Positions 1 to 7,019 of a DNA stretch of 19,542 nucleotides are shown one piece after another. Position 1 is the first letter of the stretch. Each line of letters opens with the position of its first letter. Position numbers and translations under genes: made by a program. The notes under the pieces are model-generated. The model had not been told where the DNA came from and searched no databases. It worked only from the letters and a program-made list of their open reading frames with translations. Origin of the DNA: JACQAI01 sp035507915 (GTDB lineage: Bacteria > Pseudomonadota > Alphaproteobacteria > Elsterales > Elsteraceae). Location of the stretch: positions 1-19,542 of the forward strand of contig DATJNS010000365.1 in the NCBI GenBank assembly GCA_035507915.1, in the 5' to 3' direction.

Positions 1-63
1 GGCCTCTACGACGCACCCGCCGCGCCCGCGCCGCGCTGGTACCTGCACGGGCTGTTCGCGTGA
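1..63 (+). CDS. imuB: ImuB, Y-family polymerase-like protein (C-terminal 20 residues only)
   Basis: Only the 3' end is in the window: frame 1 reads 20 codons ending in Trp-Tyr-Leu-His-Gly-Leu-Phe-Ala and a TGA at 61-63. A W-[YF]-L-H-G-L-F tail is typical of ImuB, the catalytically degenerate Y-family polymerase relative that bridges ImuA and DnaE2 in SOS mutagenesis. The identification rests on this short tail plus dnaE2 lying downstream on the same strand. The imuA-imuB-dnaE2 order is standard in alphaproteobacteria. The 192-base gap to dnaE2 is longer than in many such operons and is filled by repeat sequence. Confidence 0.75.
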   Translation, partial: GLYDAPAAPAPRWYLHGLFA

Positions 64-82
64 GTGTCGCCATCATAATCGC

Positions 83-121
83 GCCCCCTCCCCCCTTGAG
101 GGGGAGGGTTAGGGAGGGGGG
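83..121 (-). repeat. Palindromic C/G-skewed dispersed-type repeat, copy 1 (inverted)
   Basis: A run of C-rich then G-rich sequence folds on itself: CCCTC plus a C run, a TTGA loop, then a G run plus GAGGG, with one bulged C. It is followed by a TTAGGGAGGGGGG tail. Its reverse complement matches the repeat at 207-245 almost base for base, including the C-rich head, the TAACCC/CAACCC spacer and the hairpin. Repeats of this type (CCCTCCCCNACCCTCCCCCTC followed by the mirror G run) are, from general knowledge, scattered in intergenic DNA of many alphaproteobacterial genomes. No protein is coded here. Confidence 0.75.
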
Positions 122-206
122 TACTGGTCGAGTACGTACGAAGCGGACCGTGATGTGCTGACGGTGGCCGGAGGATATCTGGCGACAGCCTGTCACACGT
201 GGGAAG

Positions 207-245
207 ACCCCCCTCCCCAACCCTCCCCCTCACGGGGGGAGGGGG
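207..245 (+). repeat. Palindromic C/G-skewed dispersed-type repeat, copy 2
   Basis: This is the second copy of the element at 83-121, in opposite orientation, so the two form an inverted pair about 85 bases apart. The hairpin pairs CCCTCCCCC (221-229) with the G run and GAGGG at 234-243 around a TCAC loop, with one bulged G. The right arm is the only purine-rich stretch ahead of the dnaE2 start at 256, so it probably also serves as the ribosome binding site. GGAGG lies about 13 bases from the ATG, slightly far. Confidence 0.75.
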
Positions 246-255
246 AAACTTCGTG

Positions 256-3200
256 ATGACTGGCTATGTCGAGCTGCAGACGACGACCAACTTCAGCTTT
301 CTGCGCGGGGCCTCGCATCCGCACGAGCTGGTCGAGACCGCGCAGGCGTTGGGCCATCGCGCGCTCGGCGTCGCCGACCGCAACTCGCTGGCCGGCGTGG
401 TGCGCGCGCACAGCGCCGGCCGCGCGACGGGCCTGCGCGTGCTCGCCGGCGCCCGGCTCGATCTCGCCGATCACCCGAGCCTGCTGTGCTATCCGACGGA
501 TCGCGCCGCCTACGGCCGGCTGTGTCGTTTGCTCACCGTCGGTCGGCTGCGCGCGCCCAAGGGCGACTGCATCCTTCATCATGCCGATCTCCTGGACTGG
601 AGCGCGGGCCAGCTCCTGATCGTGCTGGCGCCCGAGGACATCGACGAGGCGTTCGCGCGCGCGGTGACCGCGCTCGCCCGGCGGTTCCCCGGGCAGTGCT
701 ACGTCGCCGCCAGCCACCGCTATGCGGGCGACGACGCGGCGCGCCTCGATCGCCTGGCGGCGCTCGCCGCGGCGGCCGGCGCGCCCCTGGTCGCGACCAA
801 CGACGTGCACTACCACGCGCCCGAGCGGCGCGCGCTGCAGGACGTCGTGACCTGCATCCGCGCGGGCTGCACGGTCGCCGAGGCCGGCTTCCGGCTCGCC
901 GCCAACGCCGAGCGCCACCTGAAGCCGCCCGTCGAGATGGCGCGGCTGTTCCGCCGCCATCCGGATGCGCTCGCGCGCACGCTCGAGATCGCCGAGCGCT
1001 GCCGGTTCTCGCTCGACGCGCTGCGCTACGAATATCCCGAGGAGACCACCGAGGTCGGCCGCACGCCGCAGCAGCAGCTCGCGCATCTCGCCTGGCAGGG
1101 CGCCGCCGAGCGGTTCCCCGATGGCGTTCCCGACAAGGTGCGCGCGACCCTGGCGCACGAGCTGGCGCTGATCGAACGGCTCGACTACGCGCGCTATTTC
1201 CTCACCGTCCACGACGTCGTGCGCTTCGCGCGCGAGGCGGACATCTTGTGCCAGGGCCGCGGCTCGGCGGCCAACTCGGCGGTGTGCTACTGCCTGGGCA
1301 TCACCTCGGTGGATCCGACCAAGGTCGATCTCCTGTTCGAGCGCTTCGTGTCGGCCGAGCGCAACGAGCCGCCCGACATCGACGTCGATTTCGAGCATGA
1401 GCGGCGCGAGGAGGTGATCCAGTACGTCTACAAGAAATACGGCCGCGACCGCGCCGGCATCGCGGCCTCGGTCAGCTGCTACCGTGCGCGCGGCGCGCTG
1501 CGCGAGGTCGGCAAGGCGCTCGGCCTGTCGCTCGACACCGTGGCGAAGCTCGCCGACAACGCGTGGGGCTGGGGCGTCGAGGCGATCGACGACGCGCGCA
1601 TCCGCGAGCTCGGGCTCGATCCGACGGCCGGGCCGCTCGCGCTCGCGCTCGATCTCGCGCGCGCCCTGATCGGCTTTCCGCGCCACCTGTCGCAGCATGT
1701 CGGCGGCTTCGTGATCACGCGCGGGCCGCTCAGCGAGGTCGTGCCGATCACCAACGCGGCGATGGTCGACCGCACGGTGATCGAATGGGACAAGGACGAT
1801 CTCGACGCGCTCGGCATCCTCAAGATCGACGTGCTCGCGCTCGGCATGCTGACCTGCATCCGCAAGGCGTTCGCGCTGATCGAGCAGCATGTCGGCGCGA
1901 CCCACACGCTCGCCACGGTGCCGCCCGAGGATCCGGCGGTCTACGACATGCTGTGCCGCGCCGACAGCCTCGGCGTGTTCCAAGTCGAGAGCCGCGCGCA
2001 GATGTCGATGCTGCCGCGCCTCAGGCCGCGCCGCTTCTACGATCTCGTGATCGAGGTCGCGATCGTGCGCCCGGGACCGATCCAGGGCGACATGGTGCAT
2101 CCCTATCTGCGCCGGCGCACCGGCCAGGAGACCGTCGATTATCCCAAGGCCGAGCTGCGCGAGGTCCTGGAGAAGACGCTCGGCGTGCCGCTGTTCCAGG
2201 AGCAGGCGATGCGCATCGCGATCGTCGCCGCCGGCTTCACGCCCAGCGAGGCCGACCAGCTGCGCCGCGCCATGGCGACCTTCCGCAAGCTGGGCGAGGT
2301 CTCGAGCTTCGGCGAGAAGCTGATCGAGGGCATGGTCACGCGCGGCTACGACCGCGGCTTCGCCACGCGCTGCTTTCGCCAGATCGAGGGCTTCGGCACC
2401 TACGGCTTCCCGGAGAGCCACGCCGCCAGCTTCGCGCTGCTCGTCTACGTGTCGTCCTGGATCAAGTGCCATCATCCGGCGGCGTTCGCCGCCGCGCTGC
2501 TCAACAGCCAGCCGATGGGCTTCTACGCGCCGGCGCAGATCGTGCGCGACGCGCGCGAGCACGGCGTGACCGTGCGGCCGCCCGACGTCAATCTCGGCGC
2601 CTGGGACTGCACGCTCGAGCGAGATCCCGCATCGACCGGCGGGCACGCCGTGCGGCTCGGCCTGCGCACGGTCAAGGGCGTCGGCCCGGAGCACATGGCG
2701 CGGCTGGTCGCGGCGCGCGCGCAAGGGTACGACGGTCCCGATGCGATCCGGCGGCGCGCGGGTCTCGGCCCCGGCGTGCTGGCGGCGCTCGCCGCGGCCG
2801 ATGCGTTCCGCTCGGTCGGGCTCGACCGGCGCGCCGCCGAGTGGGCGGTCAAGGCGCTCGACGCCGCCGCGCCGCTGCCGCTGTTCGGCGCCGCCGGCGA
2901 AGCGGCCGAGCGCCTGCCCGAGCCCGCCGTCGGGTTGCCCGCGCTGGGCTTGGGCGAGCACGTGATGCTCGACTACGCGACGCTCGGCCTCTCCTTGAAG
3001 GCGCACCCGATGGCGCTGTTGCGCCCGCTGTTCGCGCGCGAGGGCGTCGTGCCATCGCGTCGGCTCGCCCACCTCGCGGTCGACCGGCGCGTGTCGGTCG
3101 CCGGTCTGGTGCTGGTGCGCCAGCAGCCGGGCAGCGCCAAGGGCGTCATCTTCATCACGCTCGAGGACGAGACCGGCATCGCCAACCTGATCGTGTGGCC

Positions 3201-3513
3201 GGCGATGTTCGAGCGCTTTCGCCGCGTCGTGCTGACCGGCGCGCTGATCACCGCGACCGGCCGGCTGCAGCGCGAGGCCAGCGTGATCCATCTGGTGGTC
3301 GACCGCCTGATCGACCACAGCGCCCGCCTGAAGGCGCTGACCGCACCCAGTGACGATCCGGTGCGCGCCACGCAGCGCGCGCTCGCGCCAGCCGACATCG
3401 TCCGCCGCAGCGGCGGCCCCGACCCGCGCGACGCCGCCATGATCGCGCAGCACCGCGCGCAGCGCGACGATCCCGCCGAGCAGATCCGCCGGCTGTCGCG
3501 CGATTTCCGGTGA
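256..3513 (+). CDS. dnaE2: Error-prone DNA polymerase DnaE2 (translesion, SOS)
   Basis: C-family DNA polymerase that, with ImuA and ImuB, extends past damaged template bases and causes damage-induced mutation. The product is 1085 residues, normal for DnaE2. The N-terminal PHP domain opens with VELQTTTNFSFLRGASHP and carries the TNDVHYH motif at about residues 181-187. The palm has PDIDVDF at 373-379 (Asp374 and Asp376 as the first two catalytic aspartates) and the third aspartate in KIDVLALG (Asp525). An OB-fold follows at about 945-1030, and the protein ends in the arginine-rich tail common in the family. All three catalytic aspartates are present, so it should be active. I chose the ATG at 256 because family members begin just before the VELQ segment; the frame is open upstream to 199, but that stretch is translated repeat DNA. 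A GTG at 253 is possible. No LexA box is visible; it would normally sit ahead of imuA, outside the window. Confidence 0.95.
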   Translation: MTGYVELQTTTNFSFLRGASHPHELVETAQALGHRALGVADRNSLAGVVRAHSAGRATGLRVLAGARLDLADHPSLLCYPTDRAAYGRLCRLLTVGRLRAPKGDCILHHADLLDWSAGQLLIVLAPEDIDEAFARAVTALARRFPGQCYVAASHRYAGDDAARLDRLAALAAAAGAPLVATNDVHYHAPERRALQDVVTCIRAGCTVAEAGFRLAANAERHLKPPVEMARLFRRHPDALARTLEIAERCRFSLDALRYEYPEETTEVGRTPQQQLAHLAWQGAAERFPDGVPDKVRATLAHELALIERLDYARYFLTVHDVVRFAREADILCQGRGSAANSAVCYCLGITSVDPTKVDLLFERFVSAERNEPPDIDVDFEHERREEVIQYVYKKYGRDRAGIAASVSCYRARGALREVGKALGLSLDTVAKLADNAWGWGVEAIDDARIRELGLDPTAGPLALALDLARALIGFPRHLSQHVGGFVITRGPLSEVVPITNAAMVDRTVIEWDKDDLDALGILKIDVLALGMLTCIRKAFALIEQHVGATHTLATVPPEDPAVYDMLCRADSLGVFQVESRAQMSMLPRLRPRRFYDLVIEVAIVRPGPIQGDMVHPYLRRRTGQETVDYPKAELREVLEKTLGVPLFQEQAMRIAIVAAGFTPSEADQLRRAMATFRKLGEVSSFGEKLIEGMVTRGYDRGFATRCFRQIEGFGTYGFPESHAASFALLVYVSSWIKCHHPAAFAAALLNSQPMGFYAPAQIVRDAREHGVTVRPPDVNLGAWDCTLERDPASTGGHAVRLGLRTVKGVGPEHMARLVAARAQGYDGPDAIRRRAGLGPGVLAALAAADAFRSVGLDRRAAEWAVKALDAAAPLPLFGAAGEAAERLPEPAVGLPALGLGEHVMLDYATLGLSLKAHPMALLRPLFAREGVVPSRRLAHLAVDRRVSVAGLVLVRQQPGSAKGVIFITLEDETGIANLIVWPAMFERFRRVVLTGALITATGRLQREASVIHLVVDRLIDHSARLKALTAPSDDPVRATQRALAPADIVRRSGGPDPRDAAMIAQHRAQRDDPAEQIRRLSRDFR

Positions 3514-3549
3514 CCGTCAGCGAAGGCGCGGGCGCCCGTCTGGTCCAGC

Positions 3550-3574
3550 GACACGAGCAGGGGCTGCTCGTGTC
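3550..3574 (+). terminator. Perfect hairpin after dnaE2, possible terminator
   Basis: GACACGAGCA (3550-3559) and TGCTCGTGTC (3565-3574) form a perfect 10-bp stem around a GGGGC loop. It lies 36 bases past the dnaE2 stop and 48 bases before the end of the opposing gene, where a terminator for convergent transcription is expected. There is no T run on either side, so it is not a canonical rho-independent terminator. Confidence 0.4.
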
Positions 3575-3622
3575 ACGCCGGAGCGGCTACACAGAGAAAT
3601 CGACGGCGGACGCCTGCCCGCG

Positions 3623-4843
3623 CTACGGCCAGCCGACCTTCTCGGCGATCGCGCGGGCCTCCTCGAGATGCGACAGGATCTGCGGCAGCGGCGTGTCGTC
3701 GGCCTTGAACGGACCCCAGCGCGTCAGCGCATCGGTCAGCGGCACGCCGCCCTTGATCGGGTAGGCGTGGAGCGCCTCGGCGAGCGCGCGCTGGGCGGCG
3801 TCGCTGACCAGATACTCGAACAGCTTCTGCGCCGATTCGCGCTTGTTGCTGGCGGCCGTCATGGCGGCGCCGATGATGTCGACCTGGGTGCCCGAGCCGT
3901 CCTGGTTCGGCCACACCGCGGCGATGCGATCGAGTTCGCGCCGCTCGGTCTTGTTGTTCGGGTCGGTGAAGCGCGTCAGGGTGCGGCTGTCGAGCAGTGT
4001 GATGTCGCACGCCTTGGCGTCGAGCGCGTCGACCATCGCGCGATCGATCCACTCGGGCGTCAGATGCACCGGCGGCGCGACGTCGAGCGGCGGCGCGGCG
4101 TTGGCCAGCATGCCGCGCGCCCACGCCTCGCCGTAATCGACGCCGTGATGGGCGATGATGCCGGCCAGCAGGGTGCGGTAGCCCGGATGGTTCGGCGGCG
4201 GCAGGCACAGGCGGCCGCGCCAGGTCAACGCGGTCGGGCTGTCGTAGGTCGCGAGCTCGCCGGGCTTGACCCGGTCGGGCGCATAGACGAGCACGCGCGC
4301 GAAGCTGGCGACGCCGAACCAGCGGTCGTCGACGTCGCGGAAGCGCGCCGGCACCGCCTGCTCGACCGCCGGGATCTTGATCGCCTGCAGCAGCCCCGCG
4401 GTCGCGGCGCGCTCGAAGCGCGCGCCGTTGCGCAGCAGCACGACGTCGGCGCGGCTCTGCGCGCCCTCGCGCAACAGGCGGCCGAGCAGGAGATCGTCGT
4501 CGTCGTCGACCAGCGTGACCTCGATCCCGGTCTCTTTGGTGATCGCGGCCACCAGCGCGGCCATGCGTCCCGGGTCGAACGAGCTGAACAGCGTCACCGG
4601 GGGCGGCGGCGGCGCCGGGGGTGGCGCCGGCGCGACGGCAGCGGCCGGCGTCTTCTTGGCCGGCGCCACGGCGGCCGGCGCCGTGCTGGCCGGCGCCGGC
4701 GCGGCGTTCGCAGGTGGCGGCGCGGGGCCGGCCTGCGGCGGCGACTGCTGGTCGGCGGCAGCCGTGCCGGCGCCGGCGAGCAGCGCCGCGCCGACCAGCG
4801 CGCCGCGCGCCGTCCGGGTCAGCCGACCGATCCGTGTGCTCAT
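3623..4843 (-). CDS. Periplasmic Fe3+-binding-protein (FbpA/FutA-like) homologue lacking the usual tyrosine pair
   Basis: 406 residues. A signal peptide (about 1-30, TARGALVGAALLAGAGTAAA) is followed by an Ala/Pro-rich linker (31-83) and a substrate-binding fold resembling iron(III) ABC-transporter binding proteins: FSSFD...TKETGIEV near the start, FGVASFARVLVYAPDRVKP at about 176-194, WRGRLCLP at 208-215 and WPNQDGSGTQVDIIGAAMT at 311-329. In FbpA/FutA proteins two adjacent tyrosines in a segment like NTYYLGR bind the ferric ion; the aligned segment here (281-292) reads LLDSRTLTR, with Arg287-Thr288 at those positions. The family's early His-Tyr is also Asp-Pro. It may bind something other than free Fe3+, or act as a sensor. 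It lies 56 bases after the oxidoreductase gene on the same strand, so they are probably co-transcribed. No permease or ATPase gene is adjacent. No clear Shine-Dalgarno precedes the ATG. The fold is fairly sure; the ligand is unknown. Confidence 0.8.
   Translation of the reverse strand: MSTRIGRLTRTARGALVGAALLAGAGTAAADQQSPPQAGPAPPPANAAPAPASTAPAAVAPAKKTPAAAVAPAPPPAPPPPPVTLFSSFDPGRMAALVAAITKETGIEVTLVDDDDDLLLGRLLREGAQSRADVVLLRNGARFERAATAGLLQAIKIPAVEQAVPARFRDVDDRWFGVASFARVLVYAPDRVKPGELATYDSPTALTWRGRLCLPPPNHPGYRTLLAGIIAHHGVDYGEAWARGMLANAAPPLDVAPPVHLTPEWIDRAMVDALDAKACDITLLDSRTLTRFTDPNNKTERRELDRIAAVWPNQDGSGTQVDIIGAAMTAASNKRESAQKLFEYLVSDAAQRALAEALHAYPIKGGVPLTDALTRWGPFKADDTPLPQILSHLEEARAIAEKVGWP
4611..4697. 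repeat. GGCGCC-rich low-complexity tract
   Basis: Five copies of the palindrome GGCGCC occur in 87 bases (starting at 4611, 4623, 4662, 4677 and 4692), several as GCCGGCGCC. The tract codes for the Ala/Pro linker between the signal peptide and the binding domain of the minus-strand gene. It is likely prone to slippage and length variation between strains. Confidence 0.6.
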
Positions 4844-4899
4844 GCGCGGCGAGCTTGGCAGTCCGGGAATCCTTTCTCAAGCCGCGCGACGCCGCGTCG

Positions 4900-6024
4900 T
4901 CAGGCGGCGCGCCCCGTCGGCTCGCCGACGGCGAGCGCCACCACCTTGTCGGCGATCGCGAGCGACGCCGTCAGCCCCGGCGACTCGATGCCGTAGAGAT
5001 TGACCAGGCCGGCGACGCCGTGCTCGGCCGCGCCCTGGATCACGAAGTCGGCCGCCGGCGCGCCGCGCGGCGTGATCTTGGCTCGGATGCCGGCGTAGTC
5101 GGGATGCAGCGCGCCGTCCGGCAGGCCCGGCCAGTAGCGCCGGACGACGGCGTAGAACGGCGCGGCGCGCGCCGGATCGACGGCGTAGTCGATGCCGTCG
5201 ATCCACTCGACGTCGGGGCCGAAGCGGCAGCGCCCGGCCATGTCGAGCGTGACGTGGACGCCGAGGCCGCCCGGCTCTGGCACCGGATAGACCAGGCGGC
5301 GGAACGGGTTCTTGCCGGTGAGCGCGAAATAGTTGCCCTTGGCGTAGTGCATCGGCGGCACGCTCGCCGCCGGCACGCCGGCGATCGATGCGGCGACGCG
5401 GGTGGCGTGCAGGCCGGCCGAGTTGACGACGAGCCGCGCCGCGATGCGCATCGGCGCGGCACCGCCGGTCGCGAGCTCGATGCCGTCGTCGCGCACCTGC
5501 CCGCCGACCATCGGCGTGGCGAACGCGATCATCGCGCCGTGCGCCTCGGCGTCGCCCTGCAGCGCCAGCATGTAGGCGTGGCTGTCGATGATGCCCGAGC
5601 TCGGCGACTGCAAGGCGCCGACCACGCTGAGCTCGGGCTCCATCTGGCGCACGCTGGCGAGGCTGATGAACTCGAGATCCGTCACGCCGTTGGCGGCCGC
5701 CTTGGCCTTGATCTCGGCCAAGGTCGCCATCTGGTCCGCCGCGGTCGCGACGATCAGCTTGCCGACCCGCGCGTGCGGCACGCCGTGCGCCGCGCAGTAG
5801 GCGTAGAGCCGGCCGTTGCCGGCGACGCAGGTCTCCGCCTTGAGGCTGCCCGCGGGATAGTAGATGCCGGCGTGGATCACTTCGCTGTTGCGGCTCGACG
5901 TCTCGGTGCCGATCGCATCGGCGGCCTCGAGCACGACGACCTCGCGGCCGGCCAGCGCGAGCGCGCGCGCCACCGCCAGCCCGACCACGCCGGCGCCGAT
6001 CACGATGCAGTCGATTCGCTCCAT
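4900..6024 (-). CDS. FAD-dependent oxidoreductase, L-2-hydroxyglutarate dehydrogenase-like (DAO family)
   Basis: 374 residues, cytoplasmic or membrane-associated flavoprotein. The N-terminal Rossmann fold is clear: IVIGAGVVG (G10-x-G12-x-x-G15) and Glu33 at the end of the second strand (VVVLEAAD) to hold the FAD ribose. NSEVIHAGIYYPAGSLKA at about 46-63 and the C-terminal NLYGIESPGLTASLAIADKV are characteristic of the L-2-hydroxyglutarate dehydrogenase/LhgO branch, which oxidises L-2-hydroxyglutarate to 2-oxoglutarate and passes electrons to quinone. Substrate is inferred from family resemblance only; other hydroxyacids or amino acids are possible. I chose the ATG at 6024 because GAGAGG lies 5 bases upstream; an in-frame GTG at 6030 would sit on top of that site. 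It is divergent from mipZ and is followed 56 bases later by the binding-protein gene. Confidence 0.85.
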   Translation of the reverse strand: MERIDCIVIGAGVVGLAVARALALAGREVVVLEAADAIGTETSSRNSEVIHAGIYYPAGSLKAETCVAGNGRLYAYCAAHGVPHARVGKLIVATAADQMATLAEIKAKAAANGVTDLEFISLASVRQMEPELSVVGALQSPSSGIIDSHAYMLALQGDAEAHGAMIAFATPMVGGQVRDDGIELATGGAAPMRIAARLVVNSAGLHATRVAASIAGVPAASVPPMHYAKGNYFALTGKNPFRRLVYPVPEPGGLGVHVTLDMAGRCRFGPDVEWIDGIDYAVDPARAAPFYAVVRRYWPGLPDGALHPDYAGIRAKITPRGAPAADFVIQGAAEHGVAGLVNLYGIESPGLTASLAIADKVVALAVGEPTGRAA

Positions 6025-6114
6025 CGGCACCTCTCGTCCGGCCGCGAGTGTCGGGGAGCCGCCTGCGCAGGGTCAAGCCGGCCGCGGGTTTGGTCGCGAT
6101 TCGCCGGCGCGTGG

Positions 6115-6143
6115 TTTCCGCTCGGACGCCGCTTCGATAGAAT
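6115..6143 (+). promoter_or_regulatory. Candidate promoter for mipZ, would give a leaderless mRNA
   Basis: TTTCCG (6115-6120) and TAGAAT (6138-6143) are spaced by 17 bases. TAGAAT matches the sigma70 -10 consensus at 5 of 6 positions; the -35 is weak (3 of 6). A start site 6-7 bases downstream falls on or next to the mipZ ATG at 6150. Confidence 0.35.
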
Positions 6144-6149
6144 TCGAAC

Positions 6150-6989
6150 ATGAGTGCGCGGACCGACGGCGCCCACATCATCGTGCTGGGCAACGAGAAG
6201 GGCGGGTCGGGCAAGTCGACCACCGCGATGCACGTCATCGTCGGCCTGCTGCACGAGAAGCGGCGGGTCGGCTGTCTCGATCTCGACGTGCGCCAGGGCA
6301 CGTTGTCGCGCTACGTCGCCAATCGCATCGAGTTCTGCCGACGCGGCGGCGTGCGCCTGCCGATGCCCGAGCAGATCGTGCTCGATCCGCCCGACGTCGC
6401 GGCGCTCGAGCCGGCGGTGCGCGAGCTCGCGCTGCGCACCGACGTCGTCGTGATCGACTGTCCGGGCAGCGACACGCCGCTGTCGCGGCGCGCCCACGCC
6501 ATGGCCGACACCTTGATCACGCCGCTCAACGACAGCTTCATCGACTTCGACGTGCTGGCGCGGGTCGACGCCGAGGGCGTCAAGGTGGTGCGCCCGAGCC
6601 ACTATGCCGAGATGGTGTGGGAGCAGCGCAAGCAGCGCGCCCTCGAGCGCCGCGCGCCGATCGACTGGATCGTCATGCGCAACCGCCTGTCGGCGCTCGA
6701 CGCGCGCAACAAGCGCGACATCGCGCACGCGCTCGAGAGCCTGGCCCAGCGCATCGGTTTCCGCCTCGCGCCCGGCTTCGGCGAGCGGGTCATCTTCCGC
6801 GAGCTCTTCCTCAAGGGCCTGACCCTGCTCGACCTGCGCGAGCCCGGCACCGGCGGCGGGCTCACCATGTCGCACGTGGCGGCGCGCCAGGAGGTGCGCG
6901 GGCTGCTGCAGGCGCTGCGCCTGCCGGTCGCCGCCACACCGACGCCGGCGACCCCGCTGGTGCAAACCGCGCTCCTCGGAACAACATAA
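6150..6989 (+). CDS. mipZ: MipZ, ParA-like division-plane ATPase
   Basis: 279 residues, close to Caulobacter MipZ in length. MipZ binds ParB near the chromosome origin and forms a polar gradient that blocks FtsZ assembly away from midcell. The opening HIIVLGNEKGGSGKSTTAMH contains the deviant Walker A box of ParA/MinD proteins (residues 17-25, with the signature Lys17 and the P-loop Lys22). LDLDVRQGTLSRY is the A' motif, and VVVIDCPGSDTPLSRRA supplies Walker B with the PGSD typical of MipZ rather than the PP of ParA. NRLSALDARNKRDI and the C-terminal FRELFLKGLTLLDL are further MipZ signatures. No Shine-Dalgarno is visible ahead of the ATG. The gene heads a run of three plus-strand genes, with the VWA gene 30 bases downstream. 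Confidence 0.93.
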   Translation: MSARTDGAHIIVLGNEKGGSGKSTTAMHVIVGLLHEKRRVGCLDLDVRQGTLSRYVANRIEFCRRGGVRLPMPEQIVLDPPDVAALEPAVRELALRTDVVVIDCPGSDTPLSRRAHAMADTLITPLNDSFIDFDVLARVDAEGVKVVRPSHYAEMVWEQRKQRALERRAPIDWIVMRNRLSALDARNKRDIAHALESLAQRIGFRLAPGFGERVIFRELFLKGLTLLDLREPGTGGGLTMSHVAARQEVRGLLQALRLPVAATPTPATPLVQTALLGTT

Positions 6990-7019
6990 GGGGCACGGCA
7001 ACGCGAGGGGCGGTCGGGA

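Noticed and set aside
193..3453. A 1086-codon minus-strand frame opposite dnaE2
   Set aside because: It is a GC-rich shadow frame: low-complexity Arg/Ala/Glu/His sequence with no recognisable domain, lying over a gene with all DnaE2 motifs.
3573..4880. A 435-codon frame overlapping the periplasmic binding-protein gene on the same strand
   Set aside because: It is out of frame with the signal peptide and binding-domain motifs and is almost entirely Arg/Ala/Gly.
6133..6148. TTCGA/TCGAA inverted repeat just ahead of mipZ as an operator
   Set aside because: Only five base pairs with a six-base gap, overlapping the putative -10; likely chance.
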